From a virus, in the IMG/VR virus record IMGVR_UViG_3300025890_000064, positions 1-35,041 of that record: a DNA stretch of 35,041 nt. One strand, given 5' to 3'. Position 1 is the stretch's first letter. The number at the start of each line of letters is the position of its first letter. Of this stretch, positions 28,492 through 35,041 are shown piece after piece. Below the pieces are notes generated by a model. The model had not been told where the DNA came from. It saw only the letters and a list, made by a program, of their open reading frames with translations, and did no database searches. A program made the position numbers and the translations under genes.

Positions 28492-29296
28492 CGGTAATTT
28501 GTTAGTAGTTGACGGACTCAACTTGGCGTTCAGATGGAAACATCAAAAGAAAGAGTTCTTCAAAGTAGAATATCTCAGGACTATAGAAAGTCTTGCAAAA
28601 TCCTACGGTTGTGGCAGTATTGTAGTATTAGGGGACGGTGGTAGTGACTACCGTAAGTCTATTGACCCCGAGTACAAAGCTAACAGAAGAGAAAGGTATT
28701 CCGACCAAACGGAAGAAGAAAGACTTGAATTTGAACAATTCTTAGGAGAGTTTCAAAAAACAATAGATTTATGCAAAGAAAAAGGTTATCTCACTATTAA
28801 GTATAAAGGTGTAGAAGCTGATGACATTGCAGCGGTTATCTCTCAAAACAGAGAAGATTTAGGTATAGACGATATCTGGCTAGTAAGTTCAGATAAAGAC
28901 TGGGATCTTTTGGTAGATGGGAACATATCACGGTTCTCTACCGTAACAAGAAAAGAGACAACATTAGGTAATTGGGACGAGCATTACGACTTTCACCCAG
29001 ATAAGTATTTGACATTCAAGTGCTTAACTGGAGATAAAGGAGATAACGTCCCAGGAGTAACAGGAATTGGCCCTAAGAGAGCTTCGTCTCTCATAGCAGA
29101 ACATGGCGACGTATTTGATATAATGTCATCACTTCCGATAGATAGCAGGTATAAATTCATGCAGAACTTAAACGAGTTCGGTGCTGATAACCTTGCTAAA
29201 AATATTGAGTTGATGGACTTATCATACGACCCAGACGCACAAGTACTAGGGCATGAGAAAGATATTATAGGATTAGTAAAAAATTATGTCAGTTAA
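28448..29296 (+). CDS. 5'-3' exonuclease / flap endonuclease (T5 D15-like)
   Basis: The 282-residue protein has the metal-binding Asp22 in LLVVDGLNLAF, DYRKSIDPEYKANR, GVEADDIAAVI, VSSDKDWDLL and GDKGDNVPGVTGIGPKR with the helix-hairpin-helix. It removes RNA primers and flaps, replacing the 5' nuclease domain that the phage polymerase lacks. ATG 28448 is preferred to the in-frame TTG 28421. It overlaps the resolvase gene by 44 bases and the NrdA gene by 11 bases. Confidence 0.92.
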   Translation: MAIEFTSLGKPPTPNGNLLVVDGLNLAFRWKHQKKEFFKVEYLRTIESLAKSYGCGSIVVLGDGGSDYRKSIDPEYKANRRERYSDQTEEERLEFEQFLGEFQKTIDLCKEKGYLTIKYKGVEADDIAAVISQNREDLGIDDIWLVSSDKDWDLLVDGNISRFSTVTRKETTLGNWDEHYDFHPDKYLTFKCLTGDKGDNVPGVTGIGPKRASSLIAEHGDVFDIMSSLPIDSRYKFMQNLNEFGADNLAKNIELMDLSYDPDAQVLGHEKDIIGLVKNYVS

Positions 29297-31052
29297 ATTA
29301 GATTTTAGTAAAGATAGTCTTTTAGACGAGTTTGCAATAACAACTCTAAAAGATAGGTACATGGTACCTGGTGAGGATTCACCACAAGAAGCATTTGCTA
29401 GGGCTGCTATGGCCTTTTCAGATGATGAAGATCATGCACAGAGACTGTATGATTATGTTAGTAAGCTATGGTTTATGTTCTCGACGCCTGTTCTATCTAA
29501 CGGTGGAACTACTCGTGGATTACCTATTAGTTGTTTTTTAAATTATGTAGACGACAGCCGAGAGGGCATTACAGACCATTATGTAGAGAATGCATTTCTA
29601 TCATCTTTTGGTGGTGGAATAGGTGGACACTGGTCTGATGTTCGTGCGCAAGGTACAAAAACTTCAAAAGGCTCAGAGAGTACTGGAGTGATACCTTTTG
29701 TCAAGGTTGTTGATGCGGAAATGTTAGCATTTTCACAAGGAGTAACAAGAAGGGGTAGTTACGCCGCATATTTACATATGTCTCACCCCGAAATAGAGGA
29801 GTTTTTAGATGTACGAAAACCTACGGGTGGTGACACTAATCGCAAATCTACTAATCTACATCACGGTGTGGTGGTTCCTGATGGATTCATGGAGCTCATA
29901 CACGCCGCAAGTAAATATCCTGATTTTGATGACAGCTGGGATCTGGTCGATCCACACACTAAACAAGTCAGACGAACAGTAAGTGCTCGTGCTTTGTGGG
30001 TAAAACTCCTACAAAATAGAATGGAAACAGGCGAGCCATACGTGATGTTTGAAGACGCAGTTAACTCTGAGTTACCTGCGTTCCAAAAAGATAAAGGATT
30101 AGAAGTACACCATTCAAACTTATGTAGTGAGATTACTCTTGCTACAAATGATGAAAGAACTGCGGTGTGTTGTTTGTCGTCTGTGAATCTAGAATACTAT
30201 GATGAATGGAGCAAACACCCCGCATTCATTCCAGACTTAATTAGAATGTTAGACAACGTTCTTGAGGACTTTATTAAAAGAGCTCCTCCACAATTACATA
30301 GAGCTGCTTTTAGCGCTATGCGTGAAAGAAGTCTTGGATTAGGCGCAATGGGATTCCATGCCTATTTACAAAAACAGAATATCCCATTTGAATCATTAGG
30401 GGCGCAGAGTATGAATCAGACTATATTTGCAAAAATTAGAGCAGATGCTGATAAAACTACTAGAAAGCTAGCCCAAGAGAAAGGCGCTTGTCCTGATGAT
30501 GATACTTGTACAGTTCGTAATGCACATTTAATTGCTATTGCTCCAAATGCGAGTTCTAGTATTATTTGTGGTAATACAAGTCCAAGTATCGAACCTTTTC
30601 GTGCCAATGCTTTTACACAGAAAACTAAGTCAGGAAGTAATTTGTTAAAAAACAAGTTCTTAATTGACGTTCTTCAAAAGCATGGACAAGATACTGATGA
30701 TGTTTGGAAAAGTATCATTACGAATAGAGGTAGTTGTCAGCATTTAAATTTTTTAACTGACCACGAAAAAGATGTGTTTAAAACCGCAGTAGAATTAAAT
30801 CAAGCATGGTTAATAGAACATGCTGCAGAAAGACAAGAGTATATCTGTCAGTCTCAGTCATTAAATCTATTTTTCCCGCCTGATGTAAACAAAGGTGATT
30901 TACACAATGCTCATATGCTAGCATGGGCAAAGAATTTGAAAACGCTTTACTATTTACGTAGTGAGGCAATCAGTAGAGCAGACAATGTAACTAATGAAGC
31001 AAAGAGAGAAATTATCTTTGAACAGGAAGACTGTCTAAGTTGTGAAGGATAA
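29286..31052 (+). CDS. nrdA: Class I ribonucleotide reductase, alpha subunit
   Basis: The 588-residue subunit makes deoxynucleotides. Catalytic residues are visible: Cys83 and Cys295 (redox pair in PISCFLNYV and TAVCCLSSVNL), N278-x-C280-x-E282 in SNLCSEITL (thiyl radical Cys), the tyrosine pair in KTLYYLRSEA, and the C-terminal CLSC (583-586), which is reloaded by glutaredoxin. There is no N-terminal ATP-cone, so inhibition by dATP through that domain is not expected; E. coli NrdA has about 760 residues. It is followed after 2 bases by NrdB. Confidence 0.95.
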   Translation: MSVKLDFSKDSLLDEFAITTLKDRYMVPGEDSPQEAFARAAMAFSDDEDHAQRLYDYVSKLWFMFSTPVLSNGGTTRGLPISCFLNYVDDSREGITDHYVENAFLSSFGGGIGGHWSDVRAQGTKTSKGSESTGVIPFVKVVDAEMLAFSQGVTRRGSYAAYLHMSHPEIEEFLDVRKPTGGDTNRKSTNLHHGVVVPDGFMELIHAASKYPDFDDSWDLVDPHTKQVRRTVSARALWVKLLQNRMETGEPYVMFEDAVNSELPAFQKDKGLEVHHSNLCSEITLATNDERTAVCCLSSVNLEYYDEWSKHPAFIPDLIRMLDNVLEDFIKRAPPQLHRAAFSAMRERSLGLGAMGFHAYLQKQNIPFESLGAQSMNQTIFAKIRADADKTTRKLAQEKGACPDDDTCTVRNAHLIAIAPNASSSIICGNTSPSIEPFRANAFTQKTKSGSNLLKNKFLIDVLQKHGQDTDDVWKSIITNRGSCQHLNFLTDHEKDVFKTAVELNQAWLIEHAAERQEYICQSQSLNLFFPPDVNKGDLHNAHMLAWAKNLKTLYYLRSEAISRADNVTNEAKREIIFEQEDCLSCEG

Positions 31053-31054
31053 AC

Positions 31055-32017
31055 ATGAGTAATTTATTAAAAGAAAGAGAATATTATAAACCTTTCCAGT
31101 ACCCGTGGGCATTTGAGAACTATAAAAAGCAACAGCAGATGCATTGGTTGCCTGAGGAAGTGCCGTTACAAGACGATATAAAGGATTATAGAGAAAAATT
31201 AAGTGAAGGCGAGAGGACATTGCTAGACAATATCTTTAAGTTTTTTACACAAGCAGATGTAGATGTATGTGGAGGCTACGCCCACCACTACTTGCCTACA
31301 TTTAAACAACCAGAAGTAAGAATGATGCTTGTTGCGTATGCTGCTATGGAAGCAGTACACCAAGAAGCATATTCCCTTTTACTAGAAACTTTAGGTAAGT
31401 CAGACGACATGTACCAAGAGTTTTTTGACATCAATGCTATGATGGAGAAACATGAGTACTTACAAGACTTTAGTATGAAAACTCCATATGATATGGCAAA
31501 GACAATGGCAGTATATAGTGCATTTACAGAAGGAGTACAGTTATTTAGTAGCTTTGCGATTCTTCTCAACTACCCTAGACATAACTTAATGAAAGGAATG
31601 GGACAGATTGTTACATGGAGTATTCGTGATGAATCACTACATGTTGAAGGTTTGTCAAAACTATTCAGAACTTTTATGCAGGAGAACCCTGAGTTATGGA
31701 CTGATAAGTTAAAGTATGAAATCTATTGTGCTGCTGAGAAAACAGTAGAGTTAGAAGATAACTTTATTGACATTTGTTTTGATAAAGCAGATGTACCTGA
31801 TTTAACTGCAAAAGAAGTCAAGGAATATATTAGGTATATTGCTGACAGAAGGCTACTAGGTATCGGTATGAAGAAAATATTTCATAGTACAGAGAACCCC
31901 TTACCGTGGATTGACATGCAAGTTAACGCAGTTGAGCATACCAACTTTTTTGAAAACCGTGCTACCGAGTATGCTAAGGCGAGTACACAAGGAAATTGGC
32001 AGGATATATTTAAATGA
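31055..32017 (+). CDS. nrdB: Class I ribonucleotide reductase, beta subunit
   Basis: The 320-residue diiron protein has the full ligand set: Asp68, Glu99, His102, Glu159, Glu193 and His196, with the radical Tyr106 in EAVHQEAY (E-x2-H-x3-Y as in E. coli). The Asp68 to Glu99 distance of 31 equals that of E. coli NrdB. It generates the tyrosyl radical used by NrdA. Its final codon region overlaps the next start (ATGA). Confidence 0.95.
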   Translation: MSNLLKEREYYKPFQYPWAFENYKKQQQMHWLPEEVPLQDDIKDYREKLSEGERTLLDNIFKFFTQADVDVCGGYAHHYLPTFKQPEVRMMLVAYAAMEAVHQEAYSLLLETLGKSDDMYQEFFDINAMMEKHEYLQDFSMKTPYDMAKTMAVYSAFTEGVQLFSSFAILLNYPRHNLMKGMGQIVTWSIRDESLHVEGLSKLFRTFMQENPELWTDKLKYEIYCAAEKTVELEDNFIDICFDKADVPDLTAKEVKEYIRYIADRRLLGIGMKKIFHSTENPLPWIDMQVNAVEHTNFFENRATEYAKASTQGNWQDIFK

Positions 32018-32253
32018 GCGAAATACCAACAATTACAATTGACGATAAAGAGTATGTAATCGACCAACTAAGTGATGAGCATAGAAACGTAATTAACCAC
32101 GTTACTATTGCAGATCAAGAAATTGCAAGACTACAAACTACTATTGCGATTTTGACTACAGGCAGACAAGCATACATCAATCAATTAGGCGAAGAGCTTG
32201 ATGTGAAAGAAGAAGGTTTTACACCTGAGTTAGTTAATAATAGTAATACCTAA
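32014..32253 (+). CDS. Small conserved phage protein
   Basis: The 79-residue protein reads TITIDDKEYVIDQLSDEHRN then ADQEIARLQTTIAILTTGRQ and is mostly a coiled-coil helix after a short N-terminal hairpin. I recall such proteins in many cyanophages and marine myoviruses, with no function. It is coupled by overlaps to NrdB and to the glycosyltransferase-like gene. Confidence 0.65.
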   Translation: MSEIPTITIDDKEYVIDQLSDEHRNVINHVTIADQEIARLQTTIAILTTGRQAYINQLGEELDVKEEGFTPELVNNSNT

Positions 32254-32906
32254 TGAAGATATTCATAGGTTACGAAGAGAACCACCCCGAAATGTATGAT
32301 GTGTGTAAGGCGAGTATCGAAAGATTCTCTAAATTACACACTATTCGTCCGTTAAGAAAAACGGCACTACAAGATACAGGGGTGTATTCTCGTCCATACC
32401 AAGGCGAAGCAACAGATTTTGCCTTCACTAGATTTCTAGTACCATACTTAGCCGATTATAGTGGGTGGGCTTTGTTTTGTGACGGAGATTTTTTATGGAG
32501 AAGTGACCCAGCTGAGTTAGAACAATATGAAGATGGAGAACATGATGTCTTCGTAGTTAAACACCCCGAACTAATAACAAGTACTAAAGTAAAAATGGAC
32601 GGTAAAGTAAACCGTCCTTACCCGTACAAATACTGGTCATCTCTAATGTACATCAACTGTGATGAAATGGAGATAGACCCTGAATATGTAAATGAAGCCC
32701 CAGCGGGTGATTTACATGGTTTCAAATGGGCAGATAACATAGGAAGTTTGCCCGCAACTTATAACAATATGGTAGGTTACTACGACATCTATCAACCTAG
32801 TGCTGTACACTTTACAGACGGCGGCCCTTGGTTGAAAGGTTATGAAGATGTACCCTACGCAAATGAATGGAGAGCAGTCCTTGAAGAAACACGACGATCA
32901 GCATAG
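32253..32906 (+). CDS. Nucleotide-diphospho-sugar transferase-like protein (GT-A fold)
   Basis: The 217-residue protein has the GT-A layout: MKIFIGYEENHPEMYDVCK at the start, a strand with the metal-binding D77-G-D79 in ALFCDGDFLW, KYWSSLMYINCDEM, and VHFTDGGPWLKGY with the closing His-x-x-D-G motif. It presumably transfers a sugar from a nucleotide sugar onto DNA, a glycan or a small molecule; the acceptor is unknown. The TAATG start is joined to the previous gene, and the end overlaps the SPASM gene by 26 bases. Confidence 0.75.
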   Translation: MKIFIGYEENHPEMYDVCKASIERFSKLHTIRPLRKTALQDTGVYSRPYQGEATDFAFTRFLVPYLADYSGWALFCDGDFLWRSDPAELEQYEDGEHDVFVVKHPELITSTKVKMDGKVNRPYPYKYWSSLMYINCDEMEIDPEYVNEAPAGDLHGFKWADNIGSLPATYNNMVGYYDIYQPSAVHFTDGGPWLKGYEDVPYANEWRAVLEETRRSA

Positions 32907-33780
32907 CTTTTTAGAACATAGAAGAAGTCAAGAAGCTGCCCACCATAAAAAACTATCTAATGAACCACTAAACCCAATCAATTCGATACTTACAGTCGAA
33001 GTAAATACTACCGAACTTTGTAATCGAACTTGTGTGTTTTGTCCGAGACATGACCCTGAAGTTTTTGGGAACAGAAACTTACATATGACTCCGAAAGGAG
33101 CATCAAGGATAGCTAAGGAACTTGCACGTAATGACTATCGTGGGAAGATCTCTCTTAGCGGTTTTGGAGAAAATTTACTTAATCCACAGTTTAGGGAAGT
33201 AGTTAAAAGTTTTAGAACACATCTTCATTCCAACATAATCGAGTGCAATACTAATGGGGATAAATTATCGCCTGAGTATGCGAGTGACCTTTTTGAGAAT
33301 GGTTTGTCCTTGTTATACATTAACCTTTATGATGGAGCGCATCAAGCGTATACATTTGATAAGATTATGCAGGACATTCCAGCAGACAGGTACAAGTATA
33401 GAATGCACTGGAGTATGAAGGATCATGGTCTTATTTTAAATAATAGGAGCGGCACTATCGATTGGCTCGGTATAGACGAAAGCGATATAGAATCTTTGCA
33501 AGGAAAGCCATGTCATTATCCATTCTACAAAATGTTTGTGGATTGGAATGGAGACGTTCTCTTTTGCTCTAATGATTGGGGCAGAGAACATATAGTAGGA
33601 AATCTACTAAACGACAGTTTAATGAACGTCTGGTTTGGTAAACCAATGAAAAAAATCAGACGTAAGTTAGCAAAAGGAGATAGAAGTATGTCTCCGTGTA
33701 ACGGGTGTTCCGTAGATGGAACACTATTTGGAAAGGAATCATTCGAGATGATACAAACATATGAAAGTCAATCTAATTAG
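32881..33780 (+). CDS. Radical SAM protein with SPASM domain
   Basis: The 4Fe-4S/SAM site is C47-x3-C51-x2-C54 (ELCNRTCVFCPR). SLSGFGENLLNP follows as the GxGE-like SAM contact. The C-terminal SPASM region has KPCHYPF, DVLFCSNDWG, GNLLNDSLMNVW and MSPCNGCSVDG, supplying an auxiliary cluster. Related proteins modify peptides, sugars or nucleosides. TTG 32881 follows GGAGAG at 32869-32874 and is preferred; ATG 32842 in the same frame would add 13 residues and overlap the upstream gene further. It directly follows a glycosyltransferase-like gene and precedes ThyX. Confidence 0.82.
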   Translation: MKKHDDQHSFLEHRRSQEAAHHKKLSNEPLNPINSILTVEVNTTELCNRTCVFCPRHDPEVFGNRNLHMTPKGASRIAKELARNDYRGKISLSGFGENLLNPQFREVVKSFRTHLHSNIIECNTNGDKLSPEYASDLFENGLSLLYINLYDGAHQAYTFDKIMQDIPADRYKYRMHWSMKDHGLILNNRSGTIDWLGIDESDIESLQGKPCHYPFYKMFVDWNGDVLFCSNDWGREHIVGNLLNDSLMNVWFGKPMKKIRRKLAKGDRSMSPCNGCSVDGTLFGKESFEMIQTYESQSN

Positions 33781-34405
33781 TTATTCACAAGACCCAGAGT
33801 ATAGAGAAGAAACAGCGTTAGACTTAGTGGCATACTGCGCTAGAGTAAGCAACCCTGGGAATCAAAACAACAAAGAAACAAGTGAGAAACTTGTTAAATA
33901 TTTAATTAAACATAAACACTGGTCACCACTTGAAATGGTATCAGCTTGTTTGGAAATTGAAACAACTAGAGATATTGCAAGGCAAATATTAAGACACAGA
34001 AGTTTTAGTTTCCAAGAGTTTAGTCAACGTTACGCAGACCCTACAAAAGATTTGGAACTTATACCTCGTGAAGCACGATTACAAGACCCAAAGAATAGAC
34101 AGAACAGTATTCTGCCAGAGGGAGAAGAAGGACGTAGACTTAACGAAATGTGGAGAATGAAGCAAATGTCACACATTCGTGCCACAAAAGAACTATATAA
34201 TTGGGCTATTGATAACGGTATAGCAAAGGAGCAAGCGAGAGCAGTACTTCCTGAAGGCAATACAGTATCAAGGCTATATGTAAATGGCACACTTAGAAGC
34301 TGGATACATTATATAGAATTGAGGAGTGCCAATGGCACACAACTGGAACACATAGAGCTTGCCCGCGCTTGTGGAGAAGCAATAGGAAAAATATTTAAAA
34401 TATGA
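33761..34405 (+). CDS. thyX: FAD-dependent thymidylate synthase
   Basis: The 214-residue flavoenzyme makes dTMP from dUMP with methylene-tetrahydrofolate and NADPH. The signature RHR-x7-S is exact at residues 78-88 (RHRSFSFQEFS), followed by QRY. NGTLRSWIHYIELR and LEHIELA are further family motifs. It supports phage DNA synthesis together with NrdAB. It overlaps the SPASM gene by 20 bases and the following small membrane gene by 4 bases. Confidence 0.95.
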   Translation: MKVNLISYSQDPEYREETALDLVAYCARVSNPGNQNNKETSEKLVKYLIKHKHWSPLEMVSACLEIETTRDIARQILRHRSFSFQEFSQRYADPTKDLELIPREARLQDPKNRQNSILPEGEEGRRLNEMWRMKQMSHIRATKELYNWAIDNGIAKEQARAVLPEGNTVSRLYVNGTLRSWIHYIELRSANGTQLEHIELARACGEAIGKIFKI

Positions 34406-34527
34406 AACTAGATGATATTGAAGAAGTACACCCAATGAGACAAGTCTTTTGGGCAAGTATTATACAATTTGTAGTAGTATGTCTTATGCTAGGCTGTATG
34501 GTAATAATTGGACATATAGTAAAATGA
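34402..34527 (+). CDS. Small membrane protein (41 residues)
   Basis: After a short acidic start (MKLDDIEEVHPMRQ), one strongly hydrophobic helix runs SIIQFVVVCLMLGCMVIIG. ATGA overlaps join it both to ThyX and to the second SDR. No family recognised. Together with 16102-16260 it is the second small membrane gene placed directly before an SDR. Confidence 0.6.
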   Translation: MKLDDIEEVHPMRQVFWASIIQFVVVCLMLGCMVIIGHIVK

Positions 34528-35041
34528 AAATAGCAATTACAGGAACAACAGGACTAGCAGCAGCCATAGCGGGTGCTTTGCAAGACCACACTATATCAAC
34601 CCCTCGTGTCGAGGATATTACGATGAACGGTATACATTGGTGGGGGTTTAATTACGATAATCCAAACCATGTAGATGTTTTAATTAACCATGCTCACAGA
34701 GGATTTCGACAAACAGAAATATTGATGCATGCTTATGAAGCATGGAAACATGACAAAACTAAGTATATAATCAACATCTCTAGTAGAGCTGCTCAACCTA
34801 ACATATCAAAAGGATATATGTATGCAACGCAAAAAGCCAGTCTTAATCATCTTACTAATAATCTTGTCTATAACAGTAACAAACAATGCCGTATAACGAC
34901 AATCAATCTCGGTTTACTCAACCAGGACGATTTACCAAGCGTAACTCATGATGAAGTTGCCGATGTTATCAGATGGCTTATCAGAATGGCAGAGTTTACA
35001 GAATTAGAAGTACCTGAGATAACTTTACAAAATAGGGCAAA
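34524..35041 (+). CDS. SDR-like protein, partial (runs off the right edge)
   Basis: 172 residues are visible and no stop is reached. MKIAITGTTGLAAAIAGAL carries a degenerate cofactor loop (TGTTGLA), INHAH replaces NNAG, the catalytic Ser is in IINISSRAAQ, and YxxxK is in MYATQKASL. It shares the NHA...Q...L...Y..W...IIN..S.A pattern with the SDR at 16263-16898, so the two are paralogues. The cofactor glycine pattern is weaker than in the first copy. It follows a small membrane gene by ATGA overlap. Confidence 0.75.
   Translation, partial: MKIAITGTTGLAAAIAGALQDHTISTPRVEDITMNGIHWWGFNYDNPNHVDVLINHAHRGFRQTEILMHAYEAWKHDKTKYIINISSRAAQPNISKGYMYATQKASLNHLTNNLVYNSNKQCRITTINLGLLNQDDLPSVTHDEVADVIRWLIRMAEFTELEVPEITLQNRA

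Noticed and set aside
32881-33780. Radical SAM protein as QueE, completing a deazaguanine pathway with the QueC-like gene
   Set aside because: It has CX3CX2C but with a C-terminal SPASM domain, which QueE lacks, and it is distant from the QueC-like gene.
1-35041. CRISPR array, insertion sequence, integrase or attachment site
   Set aside because: No spaced direct repeats, transposase or recombinase motifs were seen. The tRNA gene has no integrase nearby and carries its own promoter context, so it is not read as an attachment site.

Overview
The window is a dense, almost gap-free run of about 54 protein genes and one tRNA, all on the + strand. It reads as the early region (replication, recombination, nucleotide metabolism) of a large tailed phage, probably lytic and marine. 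Reasons: stop/start overlaps (ATGA, TAATG) at most junctions, many tiny membrane or orphan ORFs, a phage-type family A DNA polymerase, gp46/gp47-like recombination nucleases, class I ribonucleotide reductase, ThyX, MazG-like NTPase and several host-like metabolic genes. No structural, packaging, lysis or integrase gene is visible. The order ligase halves, repeated-HTH DNA-binding protein, DnaB helicase, primase, PolA, SF2 helicase, SbcD/SbcC-like pair and flap nuclease recalls the coliphage T5 early region; this is from memory and is inference. The sigma70-type promoters point to a Gram-negative bacterial host; GC is moderate to low. I cannot name the host.

Layout. 1-2.6 kb: an HTH protein with its own promoter and terminator, small orphans, a GDSH (SGNH-like) protein and a conserved phage protein. 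2.57-2.64 kb: tRNA-Arg(UCU). 2.7-8.7 kb: an NAD-dependent DNA ligase split in two genes; between the halves lie small membrane proteins, a GIY-YIG-type protein, a NodU/CmcH-type carbamoyltransferase and an SGNH-like protein; then a repeated-HTH DNA-binding protein and a strong terminator. 8.8-16.1 kb: DnaB-type helicase, MazG-like enzyme, cupin, ParB-like protein, DnaG-type primase, PD-(D/E)XK nuclease and DNA polymerase. 16.1-22 kb: an accessory block of SDR, two 2OG-Fe(II) oxygenases, QueC-like PP-loop protein, glutaredoxin, WYL_2-like protein and asparagine synthetase. 22-29.3 kb: SF2 helicase, ssDNA-binding protein, peroxiredoxin, SbcD/SbcC-like pair, acyl carrier protein, Hjc-like resolvase and flap endonuclease. 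29.3-35 kb: NrdA, NrdB, glycosyltransferase-like protein, radical SAM/SPASM protein, ThyX, and a second SDR running off the right edge.

Regulation. Five near-identical promoters (TTGACA, exactly 17 bp, TATAAT, most with an upstream AATAGTTC box) stand before a conserved phage gene, each ligase half, the primase and the gene ahead of the SSB. In several the predicted transcript would start at or within a few bases of the start codon, so leaderless messages are likely. Two strong hairpin terminators (533-567 and 8742-8768) mark unit ends; the second lies only 13 bp before the helicase gene with no promoter between.

No gene-free stretch over 300 bases exists; the largest gap (522-642) holds a terminator and a probable extended -10 promoter. 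The most unusual content is the accessory enzyme set (carbamoyltransferase, AsnB, QueC-like, two 2OG oxygenases, two paralogous SDRs each preceded by a small membrane protein, lone ACP, glycosyltransferase plus SPASM protein), which looks like part of a nucleotide, glycan or small-molecule modification pathway that I cannot assign.
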